Assembly: GCF_039693965.1 (NCBI RefSeq) | Contig: NZ_CP155576.1 | Location: 1,984,001 to 2,048,000 of the forward strand | DNA from: Moraxella sp. K1664 | GTDB lineage: Bacteria; Pseudomonadota; Gammaproteobacteria; Pseudomonadales; Moraxellaceae | Reading direction: 5' to 3' | Length of the DNA stretch: 64,000 nucleotides | In this document: positions 53,858 to 62,766 of the stretch, piece after piece | How the letters are laid out: each line of letters starts with the position of its first letter | Numbering within the stretch: the stretch's first letter is position 1 | Made by a program: the position numbers and the translations under genes | Notes under the pieces: model-generated | Database searches by the model: none | What the model was told of the DNA's origin: nothing | What the model saw: only the letters and a program-made list of their open reading frames with translations

Positions 53858-54952
53858 ATGACTGTCCAAGCCTACAACCCCAAAGCCCCAAATAACCCCG
53901 CCCCCACTTCAAGCCCCACCCAGACCAGCCCCGAGCTATTACACATCAGCGAGCCAAGCCAAAGCCACACCAAGCAGTCAGACGGTTCGTGCGGTTGTGG
54001 CGGAAATCACGACCACAGCCACGAGCCTGAGTTTTATGATGACGGCATTCGAGTCATGCCCACATCAGACGACCTAAAACGCCTGTCATCGGATGCCGAA
54101 CTCATACAGCGAGCCATCAGCGAAGAGAATGCTAATCACAGCAATCTTATCGCTTCATCTCGCCAAAGCGTGCCAACCATCACGGTCAATGGCGTGCTTA
54201 TCAGCGAGCAAGCCATTGGCGAAGAAGTGCAGTATCATCCTGCCGACAGCCAAGATGAGGCGTTGTTTTTGTCTGCCCAAGCGTTGGTCATTCGTGAGCT
54301 ATTACGCCAAGCGGTCATGGCGGATAATGAATTAAAAGACGAATGGCAAGTCGATGACGAAAACGCCATCTCAAAACTCATCGCCAAAAACGTCCGCCCC
54401 AACACGCCAACCGACAGCATTTGTGAGCAGTATTACACCGCCAATCAGGGCGAGTTTACCGCACCGCCCGTCATGAAAGTCCGCCACATTTTGCTCGCCT
54501 GTCCGCCCGAAGAAGGCGAAGAACGCATTGAGCTAAAAAAACGTGCCTATGAGCTGATTGACACTATCACAAATAGCCCCAACCCAACAGGCGAGTTCAT
54601 CGCCCAAGCCATGCAATATTCTGCTTGTCCGTCCAAGACAGACGGGGGCGAGCTTGGTATTCTACAAAAGGGAGCAACCGTACCCGAATTTGAAAAGGCG
54701 GTCTTCGCCCTACCCAAAGGGCTTGCCCCAAGCCCCATTGAGAGCCGTTATGGGGTGCATATTGTGGACGTCATGGAGCGTATGGACGGCAAGGCGTTGA
54801 GCTTTGATGAAGCGTTGCCCATGATTAGAAATAGACTGTCTCAGCAGGCATTTCATCATGCGTTGATTGATTATTTGTACACCCTAAAACAAAATGCCGA
54901 CATCGTGGGCATTGACATTAGTGTCAATCAAGAGAATATTTATCGGGGCTAA
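53858..54952 (+). CDS. Parvulin-type (PpiC/NifM-like) peptidyl-prolyl isomerase
   Basis: The 364-residue protein has a Pro/Ser/Thr-rich N-terminus, then a Cys/His cluster SCGCGGNHDHSHE (about residues 45-57), a helical SurA/NifM-like middle, and a parvulin domain with VRHILLACPPEE, GGELGIL and ESRYGVHIVDV (residues 210-320). No signal peptide, so it is cytosolic. Related genes sit between narI and moaA in Pseudomonas nar operons, which suggests a role in nitrate reductase maturation. The start is uncertain: ATG 53858 (AAAGGTG upstream), ATG 53819, or TTG 53807 (AAGGAG upstream). moeA follows nine bases later. Confidence 0.85.
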   Translation: MTVQAYNPKAPNNPAPTSSPTQTSPELLHISEPSQSHTKQSDGSCGCGGNHDHSHEPEFYDDGIRVMPTSDDLKRLSSDAELIQRAISEENANHSNLIASSRQSVPTITVNGVLISEQAIGEEVQYHPADSQDEALFLSAQALVIRELLRQAVMADNELKDEWQVDDENAISKLIAKNVRPNTPTDSICEQYYTANQGEFTAPPVMKVRHILLACPPEEGEERIELKKRAYELIDTITNSPNPTGEFIAQAMQYSACPSKTDGGELGILQKGATVPEFEKAVFALPKGLAPSPIESRYGVHIVDVMERMDGKALSFDEALPMIRNRLSQQAFHHALIDYLYTLKQNADIVGIDISVNQENIYRG

Positions 54953-54961
54953 GAGGGGATT

Positions 54962-56248
54962 ATGATTAGTGTAGAAGACTTACAACACGCCATCAACGCC
55001 ACGGCAAGCACGCACGCCAAGGCTCACAAGGACACGCTAGCTTTGCCCCTATTATCCGCCATCGGTCATGTGCTGGCACAGGACATCACGGCAGGTTTTG
55101 ACATTCCCCGCCAACACTTGTCCGCCATGGACGGTTTTGCCTTGGGGGCAGGGTCGGATTTGGCGAGTGGTAGCCCGTTTGTTGTCATTGGCGAGTCGTG
55201 TGCAGGCAAGCCTTATCAAGGCATGGTGGACGTGGGGCAAGCGGTGCGAATCTTTACAGGGGCGGTCGTGCCAGATGGGTGCGACAATGTGGTCATGCAA
55301 GAGAACACCGATTGGGACGACATCAAACACAGCATTGATAAATCCACCACTTACACCATCACCCTTGCCAAAGACTCATACGCAGGCAACAACATCAGGC
55401 ACCAAGGCGAAGAAGTCGCCACAGGCGAGTGCGTGCTGAGTGTGGGCAAACGCCTAAACCCTGCCGACATCAGTCTGCTTGCCAATCTTGGCGTGGCGGA
55501 TGTGGTGGTGTATCGTCCGCTTGTGGTGGGGATTTTGGCGACAGGCGATGAGCTTGTAACTGTGGGCGAGAGCCTGCCAAACCTTGCCAATATTTATAAC
55601 TCAAACACGCCCACCCTAAAAGCACTTTTAAAAGATTTGCCCATCATCATCAAAGATTACGGCATTATCCCTGACGACTTAGCTAAGACTTGCCACGCCA
55701 TAGAGCAAGCGGTGCATGAATGCGATGTGGTGGTGTCAAGTGCAGGGGTGTCGGTGGGCGATTATGACTTTTTGACCCATGCCATTGACAAACTGGGCAA
55801 AATCACCCATTACAAAGTCGCCATGAAGCCGGGTAAACCCTTTGTCTTTGGCGAGCTTTATGACAATGCCGATAGCCCCAAAACGGTGCTGTATTTTGGG
55901 CTACCCGGTAATCCTTTGTCCTGCGTAGTGGGCTGTTTGCAGTTTATCATTCCCGCCTTGTGGCGACTGTCTGGGGTGCGTGATGATGACTTGCCCAAGC
56001 GATTAACCTTAAAGGCGACCCTAAGCCACGACATCAAAAAAAGGGCAGGACGTAAAGAATTTATGCGTGGCATTTATCATCAAGATGAGCTTGGTGGATT
56101 TGTGGTGCAAGCGGTGGGCGTGCAAGACTCGCACCGTATCAAGCAGTTATCACTTGCCAACTGCCTTATCGTGGCAGACAAAGACAGCGAAGGCTATTTG
56201 GCAGGCGATGAGATAACAATAGAGTCATTTGGGTGGGGGTTTTATTGA
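54962..56248 (+). CDS. moeA: Molybdopterin molybdotransferase MoeA
   Basis: The 428-residue enzyme inserts molybdate into adenylated molybdopterin. Family blocks visible are HLSAMDGFAL near residue 52, IFTGAVVPDGCDNVVMQE near 95-112, ILATGDELV near 185, SSAGVSVGDYDFL near 262 and FGLPGNPLSCVV near 318. The length fits. It is probably co-transcribed with the parvulin gene. Its 3' end now abuts a MITE and an insertion-sequence cluster that separates it from moaA. Confidence 0.95.
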   Translation: MISVEDLQHAINATASTHAKAHKDTLALPLLSAIGHVLAQDITAGFDIPRQHLSAMDGFALGAGSDLASGSPFVVIGESCAGKPYQGMVDVGQAVRIFTGAVVPDGCDNVVMQENTDWDDIKHSIDKSTTYTITLAKDSYAGNNIRHQGEEVATGECVLSVGKRLNPADISLLANLGVADVVVYRPLVVGILATGDELVTVGESLPNLANIYNSNTPTLKALLKDLPIIIKDYGIIPDDLAKTCHAIEQAVHECDVVVSSAGVSVGDYDFLTHAIDKLGKITHYKVAMKPGKPFVFGELYDNADSPKTVLYFGLPGNPLSCVVGCLQFIIPALWRLSGVRDDDLPKRLTLKATLSHDIKKRAGRKEFMRGIYHQDELGGFVVQAVGVQDSHRIKQLSLANCLIVADKDSEGYLAGDEITIESFGWGFY

Positions 56249-56277
56249 TTAGGGCGTGCCTACCTTTTATAACACTA

Positions 56278-57145
56278 GGGCACGTTGAACTTTATTAACA
56301 AAACAAAAAACGATTTTGGTACAATGCAAGCTCTAACCCAAACAAAGCACCAAAATCGTTATGGCTCGCACCTTACTCACAAATGAACAATGGTACAAGT
56401 TAAAGATTATTCTACTACAACTTGGTATCTACAACAAGCACAATCTTAGATTAACCGTAGAAGGCATTTTGTTTCGCATTCGTACAGGCATACCTTGGCG
56501 AGATTTACCAGTTTGTTTTGGTTATCATAACACCATTTACAAAACCTTTGTGCGTTGGTCTAAGCTAGGCAAACTCATGAAATTGTTTCAATGCTTATCC
56601 GAAGAAGCTGATGCTGAATGGGTATTTATAGATGGCAGTTACATCAAAGCTCATCAACATGCTTGTAATGTCGCTAACAAGACAGAACAAGGCATTGGCA
56701 AAAGTGTGGGTGGAAATACCACAAAAATTCATCTTGTGGTAGATGCTTGTGGGAATCCCATAGACTTTATCATCACAGGTGGACAAGTTCATGATGTTAA
56801 GATTGCTCCACAGCTGATAGAACAAAACAAACAAGTTTTACAAAGCATACAGAAGTATTAAGTGCTGACAAGGGTTATGACTGTGATGACCTAAGGGAGC
56901 AAATTAAACAAACCAATACAACACCCAACATACCAAAACGCAGTAATAGCAAAAGTAAAGACCAAAACCCAATAGATGACTACTTATACAAATTAAGACA
57001 CCTAGTAGAAAACGCCTTTGAAAAATGCAAAAGATTTAGAGCGGTTGCTACAAGGTATGATAAGCTACTGGTGTGTTATGAAGGTACAGTAGCTTTGGCT
57101 TTTGTTTGTCAATGGGTGAGATTGTTGTGAATGTTCAACGTGCTC
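56278..57145 (+). mobile_element. IS5-family (IS427-like) element, copy 1
   Basis: The 868-bp element starts GGGCACGTTGAAC and ends GTTCAACGTGCTC, with TA duplications at both sides. It encodes a two-frame transposase. The terminal sequence GGGCxxGTTGAA and the TA duplication are shared with the MITEs. An inverted copy is at 59005-59872. Confidence 0.88.
56361..57130 (+). CDS. IS5-family transposase in two overlapping frames, copy 1
   Basis: The first frame (56361-56861, 166 residues) begins MARTLLTNEQWYKLKIILLQ and holds DUF4096-type sequence and the first catalytic Asp (VFIDGSYIKAHQH). The second frame (from about 56855 to 57130) continues VLSADKGYDCDDLREQI and ends with LVENAFEKCKRFRAVATRYDK, giving the second Asp and the Glu. 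A -1 frameshift near 56855 would join them. The same arrangement in both copies argues for programmed frameshifting and not decay. Confidence 0.85.
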
Positions 57146-57449
57146 TATTTACAATTTAAAATTTTTAGAAGTAAACCAATCGTTTTTACATGAAAAATGG
57201 CTATCCGACCACTTAATTTAAAAAATTAAGTTAAAATCTTAAAATTTACCCCAGTTAAGTGGTCGGATTGTTTTTCATAATAAAATCTCGTTTGATAGGA
57301 TAACTATCAAACTTCACTTTTTTCTTGAAAAACGTGCGATTTTTCTCATTTTTCATTGCAAATACAAAAGGCAGGCACGCCCTAGAGTTTGTTTTTAAAA
57401 AGGGTAAATTGATGAACCGACCCCCAAATCTTAGACATAAGATTAAAGG

Positions 57450-58331
57450 TTAGGTTGTTGCAAGTGGTTGTATTAACCCTAATTGGACTAAGTTTCTGTA
57501 CTTAACAGGACTTAGTCCTTTTAATTTGCTCTTTATTCTATCATGATTGTAGTAGTGTATGTACTCATCAATCACTTGTTTAAGTTCATCTGTTGATGTA
57601 AATGTGGTTGTCTCATAAAATATCTCTTGTTTTAGCGTACCAAAGAAGCTCTCTATCACAGCATTATCCAAACAATTGCCTTTTCTTGACATGCTTTGGG
57701 TTAAGCCTTGTTCTTTTAGGGTTTGTTGATACTGGTGCATTTGATAGTGCCAGCCTTGGTCTGAATGAATGATGGGTTTGTCATCCATCTTTTCTTGGCT
57801 TAGCTTGGATAGGGCATCATTTAACATCTCTTTGACCAACTCATACGTTGGTCTGTCCTTCATCGTATAACTGACAATCTCACCATTAAACAAGTCGATG
57901 ATGGGCGATAGGTAGAGTTTTCTTTGAATGACACCGCCATCATTTGCCTTGTCTTGTACTTTAAACTCTGTGATGTCTGTTGCCCACTTTTGATTGGGTT
58001 TGTCTGCTTTAAAGTCTCTTTTGAGTATATTGTCCTGAATGGTATCTTTGCCCATTGTGCCTTTGTAAGTATTAAACTTACGTTGACGACGAACCAATGC
58101 TTTGAGTCCAAGTTTAGCCATCAGTCGTTGCACTCGTTTATGATTAATGACCATGCCTTTTTGGGCAAGCTGATTGTTAAGCTCTGATGTGATTCTACGA
58201 TAACCATACCTGCCCTTGTGTTGGTGGTAGATGTGGTTAATGTGTTCTTTTAAGTCAAGGTCTTTGTCAGGCTTTGTACTTTGACGAATGTGGTAATAAA
58301 ACACACTTCTTGGCAAGTTTGACACTGCCAA
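57450..58331 (-). CDS. IS150-type transposase OrfB, copy 2
   Basis: It has the same integrase core as copy 1 (WATDITEF, HSDQGWHY, NAVIESFFGTLK) with Gly in place of Ser in NDGGVIQRK. The frame extends upstream into orfA. Confidence 0.9.
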   Translation of the reverse strand: MAVSNLPRSVFYYHIRQSTKPDKDLDLKEHINHIYHQHKGRYGYRRITSELNNQLAQKGMVINHKRVQRLMAKLGLKALVRRQRKFNTYKGTMGKDTIQDNILKRDFKADKPNQKWATDITEFKVQDKANDGGVIQRKLYLSPIIDLFNGEIVSYTMKDRPTYELVKEMLNDALSKLSQEKMDDKPIIHSDQGWHYQMHQYQQTLKEQGLTQSMSRKGNCLDNAVIESFFGTLKQEIFYETTTFTSTDELKQVIDEYIHYYNHDRIKSKLKGLSPVKYRNLVQLGLIQPLATT

Positions 58332-58372
58332 TAAGTCAGCAAGTTTGTGCTTATGCCTTAATTCTTGGATGA

Positions 58373-58909
58373 TCAGGACTTGTTCTTTGTTTGTACTGAT
58401 TGTTCCTTTTGACGAATTAAGGCATCTAGCTTTTTTAGATAGTCATTCTCTGCTCTAAGATAGGCAAGTTCATCAAGCAAATCATCCACACTTTTTTCGT
58501 GGTCTTGTTTGGTTTTCCAAGTTGATTTGGTTTTATTAGCGTTGTGTTTGTTTGACATTGCTTTTTTGCCTTTGGGTTTGGGTATTAGTCCCATTATACC
58601 AAAGGCTTGGTAGGACTTTAACCAAGTTGACAGTAAAGAAGGTTGTGGCAGATTAAGCTCTATGGCAAGTTGTGTAAGCGATTTGCCCTGTTGTATGGCT
58701 TGAACGGCATTAAGCTTAAAATCTGTGTCATAGACAGCCTTTGTGTGTCGTCTTTTTATGCCATCAATGCCATGTGCTTGATAGAGTTTAACCCATAGCT
58801 CTACGGTTGTGTGGTTTAGATTAAAGTGTTTGGCGGTTTGTTTGTAGCCATGATGATTAAGATAATACCCAATCACAGACAGTTTAAAGTCGGTTGTGTA
58901 TTTTGCCAT
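58373..58909 (-). CDS. IS150-type OrfA, copy 2
   Basis: It is identical in translation to copy 1: two helix-turn-helix units and a C-terminal zipper-like helix. Confidence 0.88.
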   Translation of the reverse strand: MAKYTTDFKLSVIGYYLNHHGYKQTAKHFNLNHTTVELWVKLYQAHGIDGIKRRHTKAVYDTDFKLNAVQAIQQGKSLTQLAIELNLPQPSLLSTWLKSYQAFGIMGLIPKPKGKKAMSNKHNANKTKSTWKTKQDHEKSVDDLLDELAYLRAENDYLKKLDALIRQKEQSVQTKNKS

Positions 58910-59004
58910 AAAAAGCACCCCAAAGGTTAGTGTGTCTAACTTTTGGGGTGCGGTTCATGATTTTGCCCTTTTTTAATCAATTTGCCTTTTTAATAAAATG
59001 GCTA

Positions 59005-59872
59005 GAGCACGTTGAACATTCACAACAATCTCACCCATTGACAAACAAAAGCCAAAGCTACTGTACCTTCATAACACACCAGTAGCTTATCATACCTTGT
59101 AGCAACCGCTCTAAATCTTTTGCATTTTTCAAAGGCGTTTTCTACTAGGTGTCTTAATTTGTATAAGTAGTCATCTATTGGGTTTTGGTCTTTACTTTTG
59201 CTATTACTGCGTTTTGGTATGTTGGGTGTTGTATTGGTTTGTTTAATTTGCTCCCTTAGGTCATCACAGTCATAACCCTTGTCAGCACTTAATACTTCTG
59301 TATGCTTTGTAAAACTTGTTTGTTTTGTTCTATCAGCTGTGGAGCAATCTTAACATCATGAACTTGTCCACCTGTGATGATAAAGTCTATGGGATTCCCA
59401 CAAGCATCTACCACAAGATGAATTTTTGTGGTATTTCCACCCACACTTTTGCCAATGCCTTGTTCTGTCTTGTTAGCGACATTACAAGCATGTTGATGAG
59501 CTTTGATGTAACTGCCATCTATAAATACCCATTCAGCATCAGCTTCTTCGGATAAGCATTGAAACAATTTCATGAGTTTGCCTAGCTTAGACCAACGCAC
59601 AAAGGTTTTGTAAATGGTGTTATGATAACCAAAACAAACTGGTAAATCTCGCCAAGGTATGCCTGTACGAATGCGAAACAAAATGCCTTCTACGGTTAAT
59701 CTAAGATTGTGCTTGTTGTAGATACCAAGTTGTAGTAGAATAATCTTTAACTTGTACCATTGTTCATTTGTGAGTAAGGTGCGAGCCATAACGATTTTGG
59801 TGCTTTGTTTGGGTTAGAGCTTGCATTGTACCAAAATCGTTTTTTGTTTTGTTAATAAAGTTCAACGTGCCC
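59005..59872 (-). mobile_element. IS5-family (IS427-like) element, copy 2, inverted
   Basis: It is 868 bp, the inverse of copy 1, with ends GAGCACGTTGAAC and GTTCAACGTGCCC and TA on both sides. With copy 1 it forms inverted flanks around a MITE part and IS150 copy 2, a composite-like block of 3.6 kb. Confidence 0.88.
59020..59789 (-). CDS. IS5-family transposase in two overlapping frames, copy 2
   Basis: It encodes the same two-frame transposase as copy 1 (first frame 59789-59289, second to 59020). No difference in the first frame was found. Confidence 0.85.
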
Positions 59873-59884
59873 TAAATAAACTCA

Positions 59885-60058
59885 TCAACCCAACAACCAT
59901 ATCATGGTCGCCACGACATAAATAAGTGCAGATAATACCAGACCAAGCCACATACCTGTATCATTATAGGAACGGACATAACCGCCAATAAATGTACATA
60001 TCGTGCCAAAAACAATCGCCCCAACCAACCAAAGAATAAAGAATAATATCAATATCAT
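59885..60058 (-). CDS. Small two-helix membrane protein (57 aa)
   Basis: A 58-codon frame encodes MILILFFILWLVGAIVFGTI, a short polar hairpin (GGYVRSYNDTG), and a second hydrophobic helix (MWLGLVLSALIYVVATMIWL). AAGGAA lies eight bases before ATG 60058. Two helices with a polar turn is a credible small membrane protein. I do not recognise it. It is left between IS5 copy 2 and a MITE remnant and reads toward the IS. Confidence 0.6.
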   Translation of the reverse strand: MILILFFILWLVGAIVFGTICTFIGGYVRSYNDTGMWLGLVLSALIYVVATMIWLLG

Positions 60059-60103
60059 GGGGTTATTTCCTTGATTTAATTTATTAGGTTTTTGTTAAAT
60101 TTC

Positions 60104-60135
60104 AATAAAATGTTACCAAATGGTAGGCACGCCCT
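60104..60135. repeat. MITE end remnant
   Basis: AAAATGTTACCAAATGGTAGGCACGCCCT matches the right end of copies d and g over about 30 bases. No partner end is seen nearby, apart from the left part of copy h beyond the IS block. Confidence 0.65.
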
Positions 60136-60235
60136 AACTTTTTATTTGGATTTTTAAATCATACAGCGATTTGGTTTGGTGTTCAAGTGGTTTTATGATG
60201 ACATATTGTAGTCATGCAAATAAAAATCCCATCAT

Positions 60236-60346
60236 CTCACCCCTACCCCCAAAGTAGTATGCCGTTTGCCTTTTGGGCGATTGGGGCGAACGCACGGTTT
60301 TGCTACACTTAGCCCATACCCACAACCGAGGCAACGCCTTACGAAG
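60236..60346 (+). ncRNA. Candidate molybdenum-cofactor riboswitch or structured leader of moaA
   Basis: The leader holds an 8-bp stem CGTTTGCC/GGCGAACG (60263-60270 with 60285-60292), an ACACTTAGCC segment resembling part of the E. coli moaA leader as I remember it, and a small AGGC-AAC-GCCT hairpin close to the moaA ATG. There is no good ribosome site outside this structure. Position and pieces fit a Moco RNA; a full covariance match was not made. Confidence 0.4.
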
Positions 60347-60348
60347 CC

Positions 60349-61401
60349 ATGAAAACGTCCGTCCCCACCTACCACGCTAAAGCCCCCTTTGCCGACATGG
60401 GCGGGCAAGGCTTACACACCCAACTTGCCCCCACGCCGCTTGTGGACGGATTTAACAGACAGCTGACCTACCTACGCCTATCCGTTACCGACTTTTGTAA
60501 CTTTCGCTGTGATTACTGTCTGCCGAATGGCTATCAAGGCAAACGCCCTGATGACGAGCTGACACTTGCCGAGATTGACACGCTTTTTGGTGGCTTTGTC
60601 AGCCTTGGCACAAAAAAAGTGCGTCTGACAGGCGGAGAGCCGTCCGTTCGCCGTGATTTGGCGGATATCATCACCCTTGCTAGACAGCATGGCATTGCCA
60701 AAGTCGCCATCTCATCAAACGGCTACAAACTTGCCAAACATCTATCATCTTGGCAAAACGCTGGGCTTAATCAATTAAATCTTAGCATTGACAGTTTTGA
60801 TAAAGACATATTCAAAAAAATCACAGGCTTTGACATATTGCCCACGCTATTAAATGACGTGGATAGATTATTAGAAACGACTGATATCAAATTAAAAATG
60901 AACGGTATTTTAATGCACGATACCGCTTATGATAATTTATTATCCGCCCTTGATTTTGTCAAAGAGCGTCCTGTTACTTATCGCTTTATTGAATTTATGC
61001 AAACCAGTGATAATGCCGATTTGTTTTTTGCTCAAAATCAAACCGCTTATTTTATCAAAGACCACCTTATCACACACGGCTGGCAACCAAAACCCAAAGC
61101 CCAAGACGATGGACCTGCCATTGAATATACCCACCCTGATTATGCAGGCAGTATTGGCATTATTGAGCCATATGCCAAAAACTTTTGTGATAGTTGTAAT
61201 CGGTTAAGAGTCAGCAGTCTTGGTAAAGTGCATTTGTGCTTATTTGATTCTCAAAATTATGACATTCGCCCTTATCTTGCCACACAAGACAAAAAAGGGC
61301 TAATGACAGCACTAAAAGGCTTAATGCCAATAAAACCTGAACATCATTATTTAGACAGTCATAGCGGTATTATGAATAATCTCTCATTGGTGGGCGGTTA
61401 G
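60349..61401 (+). CDS. moaA: GTP 3',8-cyclase MoaA
   Basis: The 350-residue radical SAM enzyme starts molybdenum-cofactor synthesis by rearranging GTP to 3',8-cyclo-GTP. The SAM cluster cysteines are Cys50, Cys54 and Cys57 (CNFRCDYC). The second cluster is CDSCNRLRVSS...HLC near residues 283-300. VRLTGGEPSVRRD and the C-terminal Gly-Gly (LVGG) are also present. ATG 60349 follows a structured leader. It leads a moaA-MOSC-moaB-mobA-moaC-moaD run. Confidence 0.96.
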   Translation: MKTSVPTYHAKAPFADMGGQGLHTQLAPTPLVDGFNRQLTYLRLSVTDFCNFRCDYCLPNGYQGKRPDDELTLAEIDTLFGGFVSLGTKKVRLTGGEPSVRRDLADIITLARQHGIAKVAISSNGYKLAKHLSSWQNAGLNQLNLSIDSFDKDIFKKITGFDILPTLLNDVDRLLETTDIKLKMNGILMHDTAYDNLLSALDFVKERPVTYRFIEFMQTSDNADLFFAQNQTAYFIKDHLITHGWQPKPKAQDDGPAIEYTHPDYAGSIGIIEPYAKNFCDSCNRLRVSSLGKVHLCLFDSQNYDIRPYLATQDKKGLMTALKGLMPIKPEHHYLDSHSGIMNNLSLVGG

Positions 61402-61449
61402 TCATATCTTATGATATGATGTTGCTTTTCATGTATAAGGTGTTCAATC

Positions 61450-62151
61450 ATGACCGCAGAGACAATCACACAACTAGATGATTTGCCAAGACTTATCGGC
61501 ACATTAACCGATGTACGAGCAGGCAAGGTAGAGCCGTTCGTGCGTGGCGTGAGTGCCATTAACAAAATAGCGATTGAAGGTAGTATGAAGGTGAATCTGC
61601 TGGGTCTGTCCGAAGATGAGCAGGCGGAGCATAAATTTCACGGCGGACACCTAAAAGCCCTGCACCAAATGCCCATCACGACCTATGACGCCATCAATCA
61701 AGAATTTAATTTGAACGTACCCATCGGCTCATTGGGCGAGAACCTAACCGTGATGACATCAGGCGAGCCGATGTGCGAGGATAATGTCTGCATTGGTGAT
61801 ATCTATCAGTTTGGCGAGGGCGATGACAGCGTGCAAGTGCGTCTGATACAGCCGCGTCGTCCCTGCTACAAGATTAACGACAAACTTGGCAACGCAGGCG
61901 TGTCCTATTTCGTGGCACGAGAGGGTATTGCAGGGTGGTATTATCAGGTGGTGCGAACAGGGGTACTTCATGCGGACATGCCTGTTTATCTCATTGACCG
62001 CCCTTATCCTTTTGCTAATTTGACAGCGTTATGGTCATTGATTAACCAAAAATCTGGCATTGAGGCACAGACGGCGGATAAATGGCTTGGTATTGACTGC
62101 CTAGAAATCAGCTGGAAAAAGAAAATTCACGACAAACGTAAAGCTCATTGA
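61450..62151 (+). CDS. MOSC-domain protein (YiiM-like)
   Basis: The 233-residue protein has the MOSC core HKFHGGHLKALHQMP, GSLGENLTV near residue 95 and the IQPRRPCYKIND motif near residue 134, with the conserved Cys that can bind sulfur or the cofactor. It ends with a 3-alpha-type segment. YiiM-type proteins reduce N-hydroxylated compounds using a molybdenum cofactor. Its place among moa genes fits cofactor binding or delivery. Confidence 0.85.
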   Translation: MTAETITQLDDLPRLIGTLTDVRAGKVEPFVRGVSAINKIAIEGSMKVNLLGLSEDEQAEHKFHGGHLKALHQMPITTYDAINQEFNLNVPIGSLGENLTVMTSGEPMCEDNVCIGDIYQFGEGDDSVQVRLIQPRRPCYKINDKLGNAGVSYFVAREGIAGWYYQVVRTGVLHADMPVYLIDRPYPFANLTALWSLINQKSGIEAQTADKWLGIDCLEISWKKKIHDKRKAH

Positions 62152-62185
62152 TATTTCATTTATTTTTATTTAAAAGGGCAATCCT

Positions 62186-62752
62186 ATGTGCGAACTTTGC
62201 AACAACCTCAACCACATCGCTCCGCCAAAAGCGGACAAGCCATTTATTCCGCTCAACATTGCCGTGCTGACCGTCTCCGACACTCGCACGCTGGACGAAG
62301 ACACGTCAGGGCAATATCTGGCGGACAGTATCAAAAAGGCAGGGCATACGCTCATCGACCGCAAGCTCACAACAGACGACATCTACCAAATCCGTGCCGT
62401 GATGAGTGCGTGGATTGCCGACCCTGATGTTCATGCCGTCATCAGCACGGGCGGTACGGGCTTTTATCATCGGGACAATATGCCAGAGGCGGTGTCGGTG
62501 CTGTTTGACAAAGAAGTGGCGGGCTTTGGCGAGATGTTTCGCCTGCTCTCCAAAGACGACATTGGTATGTCCACCTTGCAATCTCGGGCGGTGGCAGGCA
62601 TGGCAAACAGCACAGCGATTTTTTGCTTGCCAGGTTCGACAGGGGCGTGCCGTACGGGCTGGGAAGGCATTTTGTTAGAACAGCTTGATAACCGCACACG
62701 TCCTTGCAACTTTGTGCCACATCTTATGCGTCAAAATCCCACGCACGGCTAA
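62186..62752 (+). CDS. moaB: Molybdopterin adenylyltransferase, MoaB/Mog family
   Basis: The 188-residue protein has the MoaB core AVLTVSDTRTLDEDTSG near residue 26, AVISTGGTGFYHRDNMPEAV near 84 and FCLPGSTGACRTGWEGIL near 145. It adenylates molybdopterin so that MoeA can insert molybdate. It starts 34 bases after the MOSC gene. Confidence 0.92.
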   Translation: MCELCNNLNHIAPPKADKPFIPLNIAVLTVSDTRTLDEDTSGQYLADSIKKAGHTLIDRKLTTDDIYQIRAVMSAWIADPDVHAVISTGGTGFYHRDNMPEAVSVLFDKEVAGFGEMFRLLSKDDIGMSTLQSRAVAGMANSTAIFCLPGSTGACRTGWEGILLEQLDNRTRPCNFVPHLMRQNPTHG

Positions 62753-62766
62753 GGCATAAATATGAA

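Larger units (their letters stand above)
56251..57383. repeat. MITE copy h, interrupted by an IS5-type element
   Basis: The left 27 bases (AGGGCGTGCCTACCTTTTA) and the right 238 bases (57146-57383, ending GGCAGGCACGCCCT) are the two parts of one MITE with TA on both outer sides. The IS5-type element at 56278-57145 has inserted in it. The right part carries the AAGTGGTCGG palindrome and the GATAGGATAACTATC hairpin. Confidence 0.8.
57413..58957 (-). mobile_element. IS3-family (IS150-like) element, copy 2
   Basis: It is 1,545 bp, almost identical to copy 1, with TGAACCG/CGGTTCA ends. A TGA trinucleotide lies on both sides (57410-57412 and 58958-58960), a proper 3-bp duplication. The flanks (GGGTAAATTGA and TGATTTTGCCC) again form a palindrome. 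Confidence 0.93.

Noticed and set aside
56855-56861. IS5 transposase as a frameshift pseudogene
   Set aside because: Both copies have the same two-frame layout with otherwise intact motifs, and related IS5 elements use frameshifting.
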